From assembly GCF_020883535.1 (NCBI RefSeq), contig NZ_CP086654.1, positions 124,001-188,000 of the forward strand: 64,000 nucleotides of DNA, given 5' to 3'. This DNA comes from Staphylococcus ratti (GTDB lineage Bacteria > Bacillota > Bacilli > Staphylococcales > Staphylococcaceae). Position numbers and translations under genes: made by a program. Shown here in pieces: positions 36,810 to 50,058 of the stretch (positions within the stretch are counted from its first letter, which is position 1; each line of letters starts with the position of its first letter). The notes under the pieces are model-generated. The model was not told where the DNA came from. It saw nothing but the letters and a program-made list of their open reading frames with translations, and searched no databases.

Positions 36810-37922
36810 GTGGCGTTTGAAGCGCAATTAGAAGCGTTGAAAACACGTGGACAATATCGTCATTTGAGGGAAGTCGAAACGGTGCTACAACAAAGGATAT
36901 ATAAGGATGGAAAAGAATGGCTTAACTTCACCTCAAATGATTATTTAGGGCTAGGACAGCGCCCTTTAGACGTTAATCAGTTACAAGCCTATGGTGAAAA
37001 GTACGCGTCACATTTAGCAAGTTCACGTTTAGTGAGTGGCAACTCTGCATTGTATACGAAGTTAGAACAGCAGATGGGGGAAGCATTGGGGTATGAAGCG
37101 GCGCTCATTATGGCCAGTGGCTATGATGCAAATTTAGCGGTATTTCAAATTTTTAAGCGACAAGACGTTGTCATATTTTCCGATGCATTGAATCATGCGA
37201 GCATTATAGATGGTATTCATCTGTCGCGTGTGAAAAAAGTCATTTTTCCACATCGGGATTACGACATGTTAAAAAAAGAAATGGCAAAATATCCGAATGC
37301 CACAAAAGTAATTGTGACAGACACGGTATTTTCTACCAATGGTCATTTGGTAAATTTAGATGCGATACGTCGTTTAAAGATGGAATTCGACAATACGATC
37401 ATTGTAGTAGATGATTCACATGGCTTCGGATTAGGCTATGATATGAGTTATGATGACATAGATGTCGTGACGACGAGCTTATCTAAAGGATTAGGGGCAC
37501 ATGGCGGACTTATTTTATGTTCGAAAGTGATTAAAGATATGCTCGTTAATATGGCACGACCGCTTATTTATTCTAATTGTATGCCGACAATGAATTTGTA
37601 TTTAATCGAGCAGCAGTTTGAAGCGTTGGAAGAAGCGCAGAATGAACGAGAACGTCTGCATCACAATATTCAAGAATTTAATCATTATTTCGGGAGTTCT
37701 TGTGGTGCGTCAACAGCGATTAAAGCAATAGAGGTTAAAAACAATAAGCAAGCGAACGACGTTTATGAAGCATTATTAACCGAAGGCATATGGGTAAGTT
37801 TATTCCGTTATCCGACAGTTGAAAAACCAACATTGCGGATGTCGCTATCTTCATGGCATAAAAGTAAAGATATTCAGAAACTGATACATATGCTTCAAAA
37901 AGGAGGCGTAGGCGGTGTATAG
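36810..37922 (+). CDS. bioF: 8-amino-7-oxononanoate (KAPA) synthase
   Basis: This 370-residue alpha-oxoamine synthase has NDYLGLG, GSSRLVSG-like ASSRLVSGNSALY, VDDSHGFGLGY and the PLP Lys in TTSLSKGLGAHGG. It condenses pimeloyl-CoA with alanine. It uses a GTG start with TTGGAGTG eight bases upstream. It overlaps bioW by eight bases. In S. aureus, bioB lies between bioA and bioF; here bioF follows bioA directly. Confidence 0.92.
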   Translation: MAFEAQLEALKTRGQYRHLREVETVLQQRIYKDGKEWLNFTSNDYLGLGQRPLDVNQLQAYGEKYASHLASSRLVSGNSALYTKLEQQMGEALGYEAALIMASGYDANLAVFQIFKRQDVVIFSDALNHASIIDGIHLSRVKKVIFPHRDYDMLKKEMAKYPNATKVIVTDTVFSTNGHLVNLDAIRRLKMEFDNTIIVVDDSHGFGLGYDMSYDDIDVVTTSLSKGLGAHGGLILCSKVIKDMLVNMARPLIYSNCMPTMNLYLIEQQFEALEEAQNERERLHHNIQEFNHYFGSSCGASTAIKAIEVKNNKQANDVYEALLTEGIWVSLFRYPTVEKPTLRMSLSSWHKSKDIQKLIHMLQKGGVGGV

Positions 37923-38595
37923 TGTTAAAATGCGTGCATCTCAGGATCATGAACATTTGAGTGGTGCTGAGACGATTTGTGAGGCAAGTGAAATTGAACA
38001 TATGATTCAATCATATTTTCAAAAGGGGTTTCAACATGAAAATGGTCACGCAGACTTTTTAAATTTGAAAATTGAAAAGCTCACTTCGCCAGTAAAGCAT
38101 GTGCATGCACTTCCAATTATGGAGCACCCACAGTTTAGCTTTGAAACATTAGCGGTAAAAACTGGAATATCTCAAATGGCGATAGCACAGGCATGGCAAA
38201 TCATTAGAAATGAGACATGTTACCGAGGTGCGGTTATAGTTGATGCACAAACAGGTGAGCGATTAGACAATTTTGGTGTGCGAGGATGTCGTGTCACGCA
38301 CTTTTGTTTTCAACAGCGCAGTGAAAAAAGCGTTTTAAATGCGCGTGTTCAAGATGCGTTGTCTATCGCTTCTATTATACAATCGAATGAAGGCGTACTT
38401 GGCGAGTTATGTGTCTCCGATGACTTAAACTATACGACTGGTTATTTTGCGAACCAAAAGGGGTATCACAGACTATTTGAGTTGAAAAAGAAAGGCTCTC
38501 GTGAAGGCGGTCGTGTTATTTTTGTGAATCATCAATTTAACATGGAAACATTTCTCTATTTTTGCCAACAACAACCGAAGCGCGTCATATATTAA
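37915..38595 (+). CDS. bioW: 6-carboxyhexanoate-CoA ligase (pimeloyl-CoA synthetase)
   Basis: This 226-residue protein begins VYSVKMRAS, contains HISGAE-like HLSGAETIC and a glycine-rich ATP-site, and ends with GGRVIFVN, matching the short BioW family. It activates pimelate to pimeloyl-CoA with ATP. It starts with GTG overlapping the end of bioF, with AAGGAGG upstream. Presence of BioW means the pimelate route, not BioC/BioH, supplies the precursor. Last gene of the operon before a strong terminator. Confidence 0.92.
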   Translation: MYSVKMRASQDHEHLSGAETICEASEIEHMIQSYFQKGFQHENGHADFLNLKIEKLTSPVKHVHALPIMEHPQFSFETLAVKTGISQMAIAQAWQIIRNETCYRGAVIVDAQTGERLDNFGVRGCRVTHFCFQQRSEKSVLNARVQDALSIASIIQSNEGVLGELCVSDDLNYTTGYFANQKGYHRLFELKKKGSREGGRVIFVNHQFNMETFLYFCQQQPKRVIY

Positions 38596-38644
38596 AGGGG
38601 AGCGGGACAGAAATCAAATAGATTTCTGTCCCGCTCCCCTTTTT
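38594..38644. terminator. Bidirectional terminator of the bio operon and lctP
   Basis: A stem of about 20 bases (AGGGGAGCGGGACAGAAATC and its complement) with a short loop ends in T5 on the plus strand and is preceded by A3, serving both convergent genes. Confidence 0.93.
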
Positions 38645-38647
38645 GAA

Positions 38648-40240
38648 TTATAAGAAGAATGTTGTAAAGATATAGGCACTAATACCTGCAAGTAAACAAT
38701 AAAGCAATGCGGGTCCTAATGTTTTTCTAATAACGCTACCTTCTTTACCTGCCATATTAACGACTGCACAAACGGCGACAACGTTGTGTACACAAATCAT
38801 ATTACCGGCAGCGGCACCAATGATTTGAGCGGCTAAAACGGTTGTCGTATTACCTTCGATTGCAGCTGCGATATTAGCTTGGACAGGTGCAAATGTTAGT
38901 GTCGACACCGTCGCACTTCCAGTAATAAATGAACCAAGTGCGCCTAGAAATGGTGCTACGAAGAGCCACATTTGTCCAAATGTAGCAGCCATACCATTGG
39001 CAATGTATTCAGGCATACTGATTAAGTCTTTCGTGTTGATGCCTGAGTTACTAAAGACATGAACCATTGCGAGTGTCGCAATTAAAGTGATACCTGTAAT
39101 ACGAATCGTTTTGATTGAATCTTTACATGCTTTCGTAAAGTGTTTAAATGATTTTCTTTGAATAATAATCGCAAAGAACGCAGCAACGACTAGAATTGTG
39201 CCAGGTGAGTATAAAACTTCCCAACTTGAAGAAATAGAATCATACCCTAAAATATTATTCCAAGATAAGTTGAAAACAGAAGTTGTAAATGCTTTTACTG
39301 GTTCTACAACACGAGTTAATAATAACAGCGCTACCACGATAAGATATGGTGACCACGCTGATAATAAACTCATTTGATGTGTTGTTTGTGGTTTAGATTC
39401 GTAAAGTTCAGATAAAGCATCTTTCCATTCATTTTTAGGAATGAGCCATCCTTTTTTAGCAGTAAGTACAGCAACGATAATTGTTGTTAACGAGCCTAAA
39501 ATAGATACAAACTCTGGACCCGTGAATAATGCATAAACAAGTGCTGAAATCACGTATGTCGCCCCGATTAACAGTGTCCAAGGTAAGATTTCTATTATTG
39601 ATTTTAGTTTATTCTCTTTTCCAAAGAAAACAATCATTGTCACAACAATAATCATCGGAATTAAAATACCACTTAATAAATCAAGCATCGTAATACGAAT
39701 TGCTGTTTCAGAAAAAAGTGATGCATCTGCATCTTTTAATGTACTTAAACCAACAATTACAGGTGTACCAACCGCCCCGAAAGAAACAGCAACACTATCA
39801 GCGATAAGCGCTGTAGCGACACTTGTTAAAGGTTTAAAGCCTAATGCTACCATTAATGGTGCTGTAACCATTGCAGGTGTTCCGAATCCTGAAGCCCCTT
39901 CAATTAAAGATCCAAACAAAAATGCGACGATGATAACTTGCACACGCATATCACCTGACACATTTTGAAAGCCCGCATTAATGCGATCAACAGCTGATGT
40001 TTCCCTCAATGTATTTAATAACGTTAGTGCACCGAATAAAATTAAAATAATCGTTAATGTTTTATGTATCCCCTGTAGTATTGACGCAGCAATAACGCCA
40101 CTTTCTATGCCCCATGCAAAAGTTCCTAGAATAATCACTACAATCGCACTAATCGTCATACCGACTAACGCTGACATACGTAGTAAGACTAAACAAATAA
40201 ATGGAACAATTACCGCACTTAATGCAACGAGCATTAACAT
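38648..40240 (-). CDS. lctP: L-lactate permease, LctP family
   Basis: This roughly 530-residue protein has about 13 membrane helices and LctP-family motifs [18 protein letters not shown] and, near the end, [13 protein letters not shown] and [15 protein letters not shown]. It imports L-lactate (or glycolate) with protons. ATG 40240 is chosen because GAGGTGG lies just upstream; the 13-residue longer form begins before this site. It is a monocistronic gene. A possible catabolite-repression site is seen at 40320. Confidence 0.9.
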   Translation of the reverse strand: MLMLVALSAVIVPFICLVLLRMSALVGMTISAIVVIILGTFAWGIESGVIAASILQGIHKTLTIILILFGALTLLNTLRETSAVDRINAGFQNVSGDMRVQVIIVAFLFGSLIEGASGFGTPAMVTAPLMVALGFKPLTSVATALIADSVAVSFGAVGTPVIVGLSTLKDADASLFSETAIRITMLDLLSGILIPMIIVVTMIVFFGKENKLKSIIEILPWTLLIGATYVISALVYALFTGPEFVSILGSLTTIIVAVLTAKKGWLIPKNEWKDALSELYESKPQTTHQMSLLSAWSPYLIVVALLLLTRVVEPVKAFTTSVFNLSWNNILGYDSISSSWEVLYSPGTILVVAAFFAIIIQRKSFKHFTKACKDSIKTIRITGITLIATLAMVHVFSNSGINTKDLISMPEYIANGMAATFGQMWLFVAPFLGALGSFITGSATVSTLTFAPVQANIAAAIEGNTTTVLAAQIIGAAAGNMICVHNVVAVCAVVNMAGKEGSVIRKTLGPALLYCLLAGISAYIFTTFFL

Positions 40241-40991
40241 GGTTTCCACCTCAAATTCCCGTATTTTATAAACTAACATCCAAAGACATCTGATGAGCAG
40301 ATGATATTGATATGGAAATTGTAAGCGTTTATCTCAATTTATTCAACCTTACATTTAAAGTTTTTGTAATTAAACGAAACGATTTCACAAAAAATTATTA
40401 TTTGAACCTAAAGAGGAATTTTACAATCTTCAAAATAGAAATTTTCTGCAAAATGAAAAGGTTTTATTGAAGGAGTGTATTGTGCATTTGTCACATGCCA
40501 CAAACGCTATTTTATGTACGTATTAATCTTGATTTGAATAAAAAACGGCTAAAGCGGCTTTAATACTTATGAATACTTTTAAAAACATCAACAAACTTCT
40601 CAGTCAAAGTTACAAATTTAAAAAATTTTAGAATTAGTAATTGAGATGGCTTGTATAAAAAAATTAGCAAAACATGGGATAACAAGTGATATGAATAAGC
40701 AGTCTGCTTTATACATTGAAAATAAAAATACGTTATTTAGGCATATTCGAGAAACTTTTAACGATTGAGTATCCAAATAAAAAGATTCGACCAATAAGTT
40801 GTTTTTTCATACAAACTTTAATTCTAAATACTGTAAATAGTGGAACTAGATTTTTAATGAATAAATATTGAACAAAACTTTAGATGAGTGTATTATGTAA
40901 AAGTGTATTTAGAAATTCAATGCATGGGAGAATTTTTCAAGAGAAAAAGAGGTTTAAAATTTTTCCCGAATAAATTAACGGGAGTTTTGTA
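40241..40991. other. Intergenic region upstream of the adhesin gene
   Basis: A stretch of about 750 bases separates lctP from the adhesin gene. Near 40320 TGTAAGCGTTTATC resembles a CcpA cre site with one or two mismatches. Two short frames exist: one with a GGAG site and GTG start near 40487 (14 codons), and one at about 40648-40770 (40 codons, ending FRHIRETFND). Neither is supported by more than length. The last 150 bases are AT-rich and probably hold the adhesin promoter, but I cannot fix it. Confidence 0.3.
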
Positions 40992-43900
40992 ATGCCAAGA
41001 AAATTAAGGGAATTTAAAAGAAGTTTTGGTCAAGAAAAAGCAAGAGTCAAATTGTACAAATCCGGTAAAAATTGGGTGAAAGCAGGGATTAAAGAATTTC
41101 AATTACTCCGTCTAATGGGGCTACCTTTCTTAACGGATAAAGTAGAAAAAACTGAAGAAGGACCTCAAAATATCGGAGGTTTTATTAAACGAAATGCCCT
41201 CAAAACAACTGCCATAACAGGTGGAATGTTTACCGTTAATATGTTACATGATCAACAAGCTTTTGCTGCTTCTGAAGCACCTGTAGCCTCTGAGTTAACT
41301 GCTCAAAGTCAAACAGTTGGTGACCAAACTTCTGTTGCCATCGAACAATCGCAATCGTCAACAGAAAGCCAATCGACACTTTCCTCTACAAGTGAGGCAT
41401 CAACATCATCAGTAGATGAAGGTAGCACGTCTACTGATAGTCAGACATCAACGTCATCAGAGCGTCAAAGTACTTCCGCACATGATAGTGAAACATCAAC
41501 GGAAAGTCAAAGTACGTCAACGAAAGAAAGTACAAGCGAGCAATCATCGAGCACCAGCACAGCTTCAGATAGTAAATCAACAAGCGTAAGTCAAAGTGGT
41601 TCTACATCTGAAAAAAGTACCACGTTGAGTCAATCAAGTTCTACAACAGAATCAACATCAACATCGCTATCTTTATCTTCATCAGATAGCACAACTCAAA
41701 GCACTGCACCTACAAAATTACGTTCATTGAGTTTAAGAGCTGCACCAACAACATTTGCAACAGCAGCGGCAACGGCTCCAGTGACGCAAACGTATACTGG
41801 TGTGGGGACAGATACATTGTATAAGCATACGATTTATTACAAATTAATTGTTACAAGTGATGGCACATCATTAAAATTTACGTATTTTGTTTCATATGAC
41901 AATCCTAACACAGCAACTGTTGAAGCACCGTCTACATTAAATACACGAGCAACGATAAAGAGTGCCAATGATACTTTGTTTACCATGCTCACTCTAGGTA
42001 ATGGCTATGGTCAACCTTCGTCGGTAACACAATCTATTACACAGCCAGGTTATTCGACTAATCCAGAACCTCAAGTTAGGCCAAGTGCAATTGACACACC
42101 AATAAGAAATACTGCTACTGGATATTATTGGGAAGGAGATGGGCGTACATTAAATAGTCTTTATGCCCGTAAAGGAAGTGCGCTGATGTCTACTTTTACA
42201 GTGCCAATTACTAATCCTAACGGTAATTTAAACTGGACTTTTTCACCATTCGCGAGTCAAAGCGGAAATAACGCATATTACCCTAACTATTTCCAAGATA
42301 CCATTAGAGGTAATGAACCTATAACAAGTACATCAATTAGTAATTCAGCGAGTGCATCGACAAGTACGTCGTTGAGCAACTCGATAAGAGCTTCTCAAAG
42401 TGCTTCATTGAGCAATTCGTTAAGTGCTTCAACGAGTGCATCAATTAGTGCTTCTTTAAGTAACTCATTGAGTGCATCCATGAGCACGTCGATCAGCAAC
42501 TCGATAAGAGCTTCTCAAAGTGCTTCATTGAGCAATTCGTTAAGTGCTTCAATCAGTACATCACTCAGTAACTCATTAAGCGCTTCAACGAGCACGTCAT
42601 TAAGAAATTCAATGAGTGAATCAGCAAGTACGTCGTTGAGAAATTCAATAAGTGCGTCGGAGAGCACATCGTTACGTAATTCAGTAAGTGCGTCAGAGAG
42701 CACATCGTTAAGTAATTCAGTAAGTGCGTCAGAGAGCACGTCATTAAGTAATTCAGTAAGTGCATCGGCAAGTACGTCATTAAGTAATTCAGCGAGTGAA
42801 TCAGCAAGCACGTCATTAAGTAATTCAGTAAGTGAGTCGGCAAGTACGTCGTTAAGTAATTCAGTAAGTGAGTCGGAGAGCACGTCGTTGAGTAATTCAG
42901 TAAGTGCGTCAGAGAGCACGTCGTTGAGTAATTCAGTAAGTGCGTCAGAGAGCACGTCGTTGAGTAATTCAGTAAGTGCATCGGCAAGCACGTCATTAAG
43001 TAATTCAGTAAGTGCGTCAGCAAGCACATCGGTTTCTGAATCGACATCGGCTTCGTCATCCGAAAGTGCAAGTACATCGATTTCATTGAGCGAATCGAAC
43101 AGCGCGTCACTAAGCGACTCAGAATCAACGAGTGTCTCAATTTCTGCATCAGAATCAGTTTCAAACTCAGCAAGTGAAAGTGCGTCAATATCAGAATCTG
43201 AGTCAACAAGCATTTCTGAGAGTACATCATTAAGTGGTTCAGAGTCAGAGAGTACAAGCGCATCGACATCAGAATCAGAAAGTGTAAGCATGTCAACTTC
43301 GTTGAGTACATCAGTGTCAGAAAGTGCGTCGTCAAGTACTTCAGAATCAGAATCAATCAGCGCGTCAACATCGTTAAGTAATTCTGTAAGCGCATCAGTT
43401 TCTGAATCGACATCGGTTTCAGAAAGTACAAGTGCATCAACGTCAGTATCTGAGTCAACAAGTGCTTCAGCTTCGTTAAGCGTTTCAGAGTCAGCAAGTA
43501 TATCCGAAAGTGGATCGATGAGTGATTCAATTAGCGAAAGCACATCGGTTTCTGAATCGACATCGGCTTCGTCATCCGAAAGTGCAAGTACATCGATTTC
43601 ATTGAGTGAATCGAACAGCGCGTCACTAAGCGATTCAGAATCAACGAGTGTCTCAATTTCTGCATCAGAATCAGTTTCAAACTCAGCAAGTGAGAGTGCG
43701 TCAATATCAGAATCTGAGTCAACAAGCACATCAATTTCATTAAGTGGTTCGGAATCAGCAAGTAATTCTGAGAGCACATCATTAAGCGATTCGATTAGTA
43801 CATCAACATCAGCAAGCGAATCAGAGTCTGTTTCAAACTCAGAAAGCGTAAGTTCATCAGCATCAGAGTCAGTAAGTGCATCAGCAAGTACATCTGAGAG

Positions 43901-46900
43901 CGCATCAACGTCAGTATCTGAGTCAACAAGCACATCGATTTCATTGAGCGAATCGAACAGTGCATCAACGTCTGTTTCAGCATCCGAAAGTATAAGTACA
44001 TCAACATCAACTAGTGAATCGGAATCTGTTTCAAGCTCAGCAAGCGAAAGTGCATCAGCATCAGAGTCAGTAAGTGCTTCAGCAAGTACATCTGAGAGCG
44101 CTTCAGCATCAGCATCTGAAAGTATTTCATTGAGTAATTCAGAAAGCGTATCTACTTCAGAATCAACGAGCGCATCGACATCAGAATCAGAAAGTGTAAG
44201 CATGTCAACTTCGTTGAGTACATCAGTATCAGAATCGACATCAATATCCGAGTCAACAAGCACATCGATTTCATTGAGCGAATCGAACAGTGCATCAACG
44301 TCTGTTTCAGCATCCGAAAGTATAAGTACATCAACATCAGCAAGCGAATCAGAGTCTGTTTCAAACTCAGCAAGTGAAAGTGTATCAGCATCAGAGTCAG
44401 CAAGTGCATCAGCAAGTACATCTGAGAGCGTATCAGTATCAGAGAGTGCTTCAGCATCAGCATCTGAAAGTATTTCATTGAGTAATTCAGAAAGCGTATC
44501 AACTTCTGAATCGACAAGCGCATCACTAAGCAATTCAGCTTCAATAAGTACATCAACGTCTGATAGTACAAGTACTTCAATCTCATTAAGTGAATCGATT
44601 AGTACATCAACATCAGCTAGCGAGTCGGAATCAGTTTCAAGCTCAGCAAGCGAAAGTACATCAACATCAGAATCTGAGTCGACAAGTGCGTCAGCTTCGT
44701 TAAGTGCTTCAGAGTCAGAGAGTGCAAGCGCATCGGCATCAGCATCCGAAAGCGTATCAACTTCTGAATCGACAAGTGCGTCACTAAGCAATTCAGCTTC
44801 AATGAGTACATCAACGTCTGAAAGTACAAGTACTTCAATCTCATTAAGCGATTCGATAAGTACGTCAACATCAGTTAGCGAATCAGAATCAGTTTCAAGC
44901 TCAACAAGCGCATCAGAATCAGTTTCACTAAGTGATTCAGAATCAATAAGTGCATCTAACTCTGCATCGACGTCAACGTCAGAGTCAGTAAGTGCATCAG
45001 CAAGTACATCTGAGAGCACATCAGTATCAGAGAGTGCATCAACATCAGAATCAGAAAGTATTTCATTGAGTAATTCAGTAAGTGAATCAACGTCAGAATC
45101 TGAGTCAACAAGCACTTCAATTTCGTTAAGCGGTTCAGAGTCAGAGAGTGCAAGCGCATCGACATCAGAATCAGAAAGTGTAAGCGTGTCAACTTCGTTG
45201 AGTACTTCAGAGTCAGAATCAATAAGTGAATCAACATCATTAAGTAATTCAGAAAGCGAGTCGGAATCAGTTTCAAACTCAACAAGCGAAAGTGCATCAA
45301 CATCAGTATCTGAGTCAATTAGCGAGTCAACATCAGTTTCTGAAAGTACAAGTACTTCAATCTCATTAAGTGAATCGATTAGTACATCAACATCAGAATC
45401 TGAGTCAACAAGCGCTTCAATTTCGTTAAGCGGTTCAGAGTCAGAGAGTGCATCAGTATCGGAATCGACAAGCGTATCAGAGAGTAGTTCGACAAGCACA
45501 TCGTTAAGTGGTTCGATCAGTACTTCAGAATCAATAAGCACATCAACTTCTGAATCAACATCAATATCCGAGTCAACAAGTACATCGATTTCATTGAGCG
45601 AATCGAACAGTACATCGACGTCTGTATCAGAAAGTGCAAGCACATCAGCAAGCGAAAGTGCGTCTATATCAGAATCTGAGTCAACAAGCATTTCTGAGAG
45701 TACATCATTAAGTGGTTCAGAGTCAGAGAGTGCAAGCGTATCGACGTCTATTTCAGCATCAGAAAGTGTATCAACTTCTGAATCGACAAGTGTGTCACTA
45801 AGCAATTCAGCTTCAATGAGTACATCAACGTCTGAAAGTACAAGTACTTCAATCTCATTAAGCGAATCGACAAGTACGTCAACATCAGCTAGCGAATCAG
45901 AATCAGTTTCAAGCTCAGCAAGCACATCAACATCTGAATCAGCAAGTACATCTGAGAGCACATCAGTATCAGAGAGTGCATCAACATCAGTATCTGAGTC
46001 GACAAGTGCGTCAGCTTCGTTAAGTGCTTCAGAGTCAGAGAGTGCAAGCGTATCGACATCTATTTCAACATCAGAAAGTGAGAGCATGTCAACTTCGTTG
46101 AGTACATCAGTGTCAGAGTCAATTAGCGAGTCAACATCGTTAAGTAATTCTGTAAGCACATCAGTTTCTGAATCGACATCGGTTTCTGAAAGTACAAGTA
46201 CTTCAACATCAGCAAGCGAATCGGAATCTGTTTCAAACTCAGCAAGTGAAAGTGCGTCAACATCAGTATCTGAGTCGACAAGCACATCAATTTCATTAAG
46301 TGGTTCGGAATCAGCAAGCATTTCTGAGAGCACATCATTAAGTGGTTCGATTAGTACATCAACATCAGCAAGCGAATCAGAATCTGTTTCAAATTCAGCA
46401 AGCGAAAGTGCATCAGCATCAGAGTCAGTAAGTGCTTCAGCAAGTACATCTGAGAGCGCTTCAGCATCAGCATCTGAAAGTATTTCATTGAGTAATTCAG
46501 AAAGCGTATCTACTTCAGAATCAACGAGCGCATCAACATCAGCTAGCGAGTCAGAATCAGTTTCAAACTCAGCAAGCGAAAGTGCATCAACATCAGAATC
46601 TGAGTCGACAAGTGCGTCAGCTTCGTTGAGTACATCATTATCAGAATCGACATCAGTTTCTGAAAGTACAAGTGCATCAACATCAGAATCAGCAAGTAAT
46701 TCTGAGAGCACATCATTAAGTGAATCGATTAGTACATCAACATCATTTAGCGAATCAGAGTCTGTTTCAAACTCAACAAGCGAAAGTACATCAACTTCAG
46801 AATCTGAGTCAACAAGCACATCAATTTCACTAAGTGGGTCAGAGTCAGTAAGCACAAGCGCATCGGCATCAGCATCAGAAAGCGTATCAACTTCTGAATC

Positions 46901-49900
46901 GACAAGTGCGTCACTAAGCACTTCAGCTTCAATGAGTACATCAACATCAGTTAGCGAATCGGAATCTGTTTCAAATTCAGCAAGCGCATCGACATCAGCA
47001 TCAGAATCAATCAGCGAGTCAACATCGTTAAGTAATTCTGTAAGCGCATCCGAAAGCGCATCAGTTTCTGAATCGACATCGGTTTCAGAAAGTACAAGTG
47101 CATCAACATCAGCTAGCGAATCAGAATCAGTTTCAAACTCAACAAGCGAAAGTGCATCAGTATCAGAGAGTGCTTCAGGATCAGCATCTGAAAGTATTTC
47201 ATTGAGTAATTCAGAAAGCGTATCTACTTCAGAATCAACGAGCGCATCAACATCAGCTAGCGAGTCAGAATCAGTTTCAAACTCAGTAAGCGAAAGTACA
47301 TCAACATCAGTATCTAAGTCGACAAGCGCTTCAATTTCATTAAGTAGTTCAGAGTCAGAGAGTGCAAGCGTATCGACGTCTATTTCAGCATCAGAAAGTG
47401 TAAGCATGTCAACTTCGTTGAGTACATCAGTTTCTGAAAGTACAAGTACTTCAATCTCATTAAGTGAATCGATTAGTACATCAACATCAGAATCTGAGTC
47501 GACAAGCACATCAATTTCACTAAGTGGGTCAGAGTCAGTAAGTACAAGCGCATCGGCATCAGCATCCGAAAGCGTATCAACTTCTGAGTCGACAAGTGCG
47601 TCACTAAGCACTTCAGCTTCAATGAGTACATCAGTGTCAGAAAGTACTTCAGAGTCAATCAGCGAGTCAGCATCGTTGAGTGATTCTGTAAGCGCATCAG
47701 AATCAGTTTCACTAAGTGATTCAGAATCAATAAGTGCATCTAACTCTGCATCGACGTCAACGTCAGAGTCAGTAAGTGCATCAGCAAGTACATCTGAGAG
47801 CACATCAGTATCAGAGAGTGCATCAACATCAGAATCAGAAAGTATTTCATTGAGTAATTCAGTAAGTGAATCAACGTCAGAATCTGAGTCAACAAGTGCT
47901 TCAATCTCATTAAGCGATTCGATAAGTACGTCAACATCAGCAAGCGAATCAGAGTCTGTTTCAAACTCAGCAAGCGAAAGTGCGTCTATATCAGAATCTG
48001 AGTCAACAAGCATTTCTGAGAGTACATCATTAAGTGGTTCAGAGTCAGAGAGTGCAAGCGTATCGACGTCTATTTCAGCATCAGAAAGTGTATCAACTTC
48101 TGAATCGACAAGTGCGTCACTAAGCACTTCAGCTTCAATGAGTACATCAACGTCTGAAAGTACAAGTACTTCAATCTCATTAAGTGATTCGATAAGTACG
48201 TCAACATCAGCTAGCGAGTCGGAATCAGTTTCAAGCTCAGCAAGCGAAAGTGCGTCAATATCACAATCTGAGTCAACAAGTACTTCTGAGAGCACATCAT
48301 TAAGTGGTTCAGAGTCAGTGAGCACAAGCACATCGACATCAGAATCAGAAAGTGTAAGCACGTCAACTTCGTTGAGTACATCAGTGTCAGAGTCAATTAG
48401 CGAGTCAACATCGGTTTCTGAAAGTACAAGTACTTCAATCTCATTAAGTGAATCGATTAGTACATCAACATCAGTTAGTGAATCAGAGTCTGTTTCAAAC
48501 TCAACAAGCGAAAGTGTGTCAATATCAGAATCTGAGTCAACAAGCATTTCTGAGAGCACATCATTAAGTGGTTCAGAGTCAGAGAGTGCAAGTGCATCGA
48601 CATCAGCATCTGAAAGTATTTCATTGAGTAATTCAGAAAGCGTATCAACTTCTGAATCGATAAGCGCATCACTAAGCAACTCAGCTTCAATGAGTACATC
48701 AACGTCTGAAAGTACAAGTACTTCAATCTCATTAAGTGATTCGATTAGTACTTCAAACTCAACAAGCACATCACTAAGCAACTCAGAATCAATGAGTACG
48801 TCAACATCGGTTTCTGAAAGTATAAGTACATCAGCATCTGAGTCAATTTCATTAAGTGGTTCAGAGTCAACAAGTACATCAATTTCATTGAGCGGATCGA
48901 ACAGCGAATCGACAAGTACTTCAGTGTCGGAATCAATCAGTGAGTCAACTTCGTTGAGTATATCTACAAGCGAAAGTGCATCAACTTCGTTAAGTGGTTC
49001 GGAATCAGAAAGTGCATCATTATCAGAATCGGCAAGCGTATCAGAGAGCAGTTCGACAAGTACGTCTTTAAGTGATTCGACTAGTACTTCAAACTCAATA
49101 AGCACGTCACTAAGCGATTCAGAATCAACGAGTGTATCAATCTCTGGATCAGCGTCATTAAGTGAGAGCACGTCAACATCGGTTTCTGAAAGTATAAGTA
49201 CATCGATTTCATTGAGTGAATCAGTGAGCACATCGATTTCAGCCTCTGACTCAACAAGTGCTTCAGATTCGTTAAGTGGTTCAGAGTCAGCAAGTACATC
49301 TGAGAGCACATCATTAAGTGAATCGATTAGTACATCAACATCAGCAAGCGAGTCGGAATCAGTTTCAAACTCAGCAAGCGAAAGTACATCAACATCAGAA
49401 TCTGAGTCAACAAGTGCTTCGATTTCATTAAGCGATTCAATCAGTACGTCATTGAGTACTTCTTTGAGCGACTCAACATCAGAATCGACATCGGTTTCAG
49501 AAAGTACAAGTACATCAACTTCTGAATCGACATCAATATCAGAGTCAACAAGCACATCGATTTCATTGAGCGAATCGAACAGTGCATCAACGTCTGTTTC
49601 AGCATCCGAAAGTATAAGTACATCAACATCAACTAGTGAATCGGAATCTGTTTCAAACTCAACAAGCGAAAGTGCATCAACATCAGTATCTGAATCGGCA
49701 AGTGCAAGCACGTCAACATCAGCATTGGATTCAGTAAGCACAAGTGCATCAACAAGTGGTTCAGAGTCATCAAGTGCAAGTGCGTCAACTTCAACAAGCA
49801 CATCACTCACTACATCAGAATCACAAGCCCCATCATTTGGTAGTACATCAATTAATGATGGCGTTAAAGAAACATTATCTAAAGATGCGAAAACAACTGA

Positions 49901-50039
49901 AAAAGCACAGTTACCTGATACAGGGCAAGCAACACAAAACAATGGATTAGTTGGAGCGGTTGCAGCGATGTTAGCAGGACTTGGCTTATTCAAAAAATCA
50001 AAAAAAGATAAAAAGAAAGCAACAAAGTCTAACAAATAA
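40992..50039 (+). CDS. sraP: Giant serine-rich repeat LPXTG adhesin, SraP-like
   Basis: This 3015-residue surface protein has the long accessory-Sec signal (KLYKSGKNW at 20-28, KxYKxGKxW motif; cleavage probably after QAFAA near 90), a first short serine-rich stretch (about 95-240), a non-repeat head of about 180 residues (about 260-440), a vast second serine-rich region (about 442-2935, alternating S with A, T, E, V, L, I), and a sorting signal LPDTG at 2974-2978 with a hydrophobic helix and basic tail. The family mediates binding to host glycans or proteins and biofilm. The head has no recognisable L-lectin or cadherin modules of S. aureus SraP. GGGAG seven bases upstream supports the start. 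The seven downstream genes serve its export and glycosylation. Confidence 0.95.
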   Translation: MPRKLREFKRSFGQEKARVKLYKSGKNWVKAGIKEFQLLRLMGLPFLTDKVEKTEEGPQNIGGFIKRNALKTTAITGGMFTVNMLHDQQAFAASEAPVASELTAQSQTVGDQTSVAIEQSQSSTESQSTLSSTSEASTSSVDEGSTSTDSQTSTSSERQSTSAHDSETSTESQSTSTKESTSEQSSSTSTASDSKSTSVSQSGSTSEKSTTLSQSSSTTESTSTSLSLSSSDSTTQSTAPTKLRSLSLRAAPTTFATAAATAPVTQTYTGVGTDTLYKHTIYYKLIVTSDGTSLKFTYFVSYDNPNTATVEAPSTLNTRATIKSANDTLFTMLTLGNGYGQPSSVTQSITQPGYSTNPEPQVRPSAIDTPIRNTATGYYWEGDGRTLNSLYARKGSALMSTFTVPITNPNGNLNWTFSPFASQSGNNAYYPNYFQDTIRGNEPITSTSISNSASASTSTSLSNSIRASQSASLSNSLSASTSASISASLSNSLSASMSTSISNSIRASQSASLSNSLSASISTSLSNSLSASTSTSLRNSMSESASTSLRNSISASESTSLRNSVSASESTSLSNSVSASESTSLSNSVSASASTSLSNSASESASTSLSNSVSESASTSLSNSVSESESTSLSNSVSASESTSLSNSVSASESTSLSNSVSASASTSLSNSVSASASTSVSESTSASSSESASTSISLSESNSASLSDSESTSVSISASESVSNSASESASISESESTSISESTSLSGSESESTSASTSESESVSMSTSLSTSVSESASSSTSESESISASTSLSNSVSASVSESTSVSESTSASTSVSESTSASASLSVSESASISESGSMSDSISESTSVSESTSASSSESASTSISLSESNSASLSDSESTSVSISASESVSNSASESASISESESTSTSISLSGSESASNSESTSLSDSISTSTSASESESVSNSESVSSSASESVSASASTSESASTSVSESTSTSISLSESNSASTSVSASESISTSTSTSESESVSSSASESASASESVSASASTSESASASASESISLSNSESVSTSESTSASTSESESVSMSTSLSTSVSESTSISESTSTSISLSESNSASTSVSASESISTSTSASESESVSNSASESVSASESASASASTSESVSVSESASASASESISLSNSESVSTSESTSASLSNSASISTSTSDSTSTSISLSESISTSTSASESESVSSSASESTSTSESESTSASASLSASESESASASASASESVSTSESTSASLSNSASMSTSTSESTSTSISLSDSISTSTSVSESESVSSSTSASESVSLSDSESISASNSASTSTSESVSASASTSESTSVSESASTSESESISLSNSVSESTSESESTSTSISLSGSESESASASTSESESVSVSTSLSTSESESISESTSLSNSESESESVSNSTSESASTSVSESISESTSVSESTSTSISLSESISTSTSESESTSASISLSGSESESASVSESTSVSESSSTSTSLSGSISTSESISTSTSESTSISESTSTSISLSESNSTSTSVSESASTSASESASISESESTSISESTSLSGSESESASVSTSISASESVSTSESTSVSLSNSASMSTSTSESTSTSISLSESTSTSTSASESESVSSSASTSTSESASTSESTSVSESASTSVSESTSASASLSASESESASVSTSISTSESESMSTSLSTSVSESISESTSLSNSVSTSVSESTSVSESTSTSTSASESESVSNSASESASTSVSESTSTSISLSGSESASISESTSLSGSISTSTSASESESVSNSASESASASESVSASASTSESASASASESISLSNSESVSTSESTSASTSASESESVSNSASESASTSESESTSASASLSTSLSESTSVSESTSASTSESASNSESTSLSESISTSTSFSESESVSNSTSESTSTSESESTSTSISLSGSESVSTSASASASESVSTSESTSASLSTSASMSTSTSVSESESVSNSASASTSASESISESTSLSNSVSASESASVSESTSVSESTSASTSASESESVSNSTSESASVSESASGSASESISLSNSESVSTSESTSASTSASESESVSNSVSESTSTSVSKSTSASISLSSSESESASVSTSISASESVSMSTSLSTSVSESTSTSISLSESISTSTSESESTSTSISLSGSESVSTSASASASESVSTSESTSASLSTSASMSTSVSESTSESISESASLSDSVSASESVSLSDSESISASNSASTSTSESVSASASTSESTSVSESASTSESESISLSNSVSESTSESESTSASISLSDSISTSTSASESESVSNSASESASISESESTSISESTSLSGSESESASVSTSISASESVSTSESTSASLSTSASMSTSTSESTSTSISLSDSISTSTSASESESVSSSASESASISQSESTSTSESTSLSGSESVSTSTSTSESESVSTSTSLSTSVSESISESTSVSESTSTSISLSESISTSTSVSESESVSNSTSESVSISESESTSISESTSLSGSESESASASTSASESISLSNSESVSTSESISASLSNSASMSTSTSESTSTSISLSDSISTSNSTSTSLSNSESMSTSTSVSESISTSASESISLSGSESTSTSISLSGSNSESTSTSVSESISESTSLSISTSESASTSLSGSESESASLSESASVSESSSTSTSLSDSTSTSNSISTSLSDSESTSVSISGSASLSESTSTSVSESISTSISLSESVSTSISASDSTSASDSLSGSESASTSESTSLSESISTSTSASESESVSNSASESTSTSESESTSASISLSDSISTSLSTSLSDSTSESTSVSESTSTSTSESTSISESTSTSISLSESNSASTSVSASESISTSTSTSESESVSNSTSESASTSVSESASASTSTSALDSVSTSASTSGSESSSASASTSTSTSLTTSESQAPSFGSTSINDGVKETLSKDAKTTEKAQLPDTGQATQNNGLVGAVAAMLAGLGLFKKSKKDKKKATKSNK
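42330..49810 (+). repeat. Serine-rich repeat tract of the adhesin
   Basis: About 7.5 kb of near-repetitive sequence encodes alternating serine. Units such as AGTACATCAACATC, GAATCAGAATC and TCAAGCTCAGCAAG recur many times, and longer blocks recur (for example near 43020-43160 and 43540-43680). Such tracts expand and shrink by recombination and are hard to assemble, so the copy number here may not be exact. Confidence 0.95.
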
Positions 50040-50058
50040 TAAATAGACAACATGGGTT

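Noticed and set aside
40648..40770. A 40-codon frame upstream of the adhesin gene (ends FRHIRETFND)
   Set aside because: No ribosome binding site of quality and no recognisable family. It could be a remnant of a gene, but length alone is not enough.
42515..50053. A 2512-codon open frame antisense to the adhesin
   Set aside because: It is an effect of the repetitive serine codons: a repeat unit with no stop in one antisense register stays open when copied hundreds of times. It has a monotonous D/S/L/E composition and no ribosome binding site logic.
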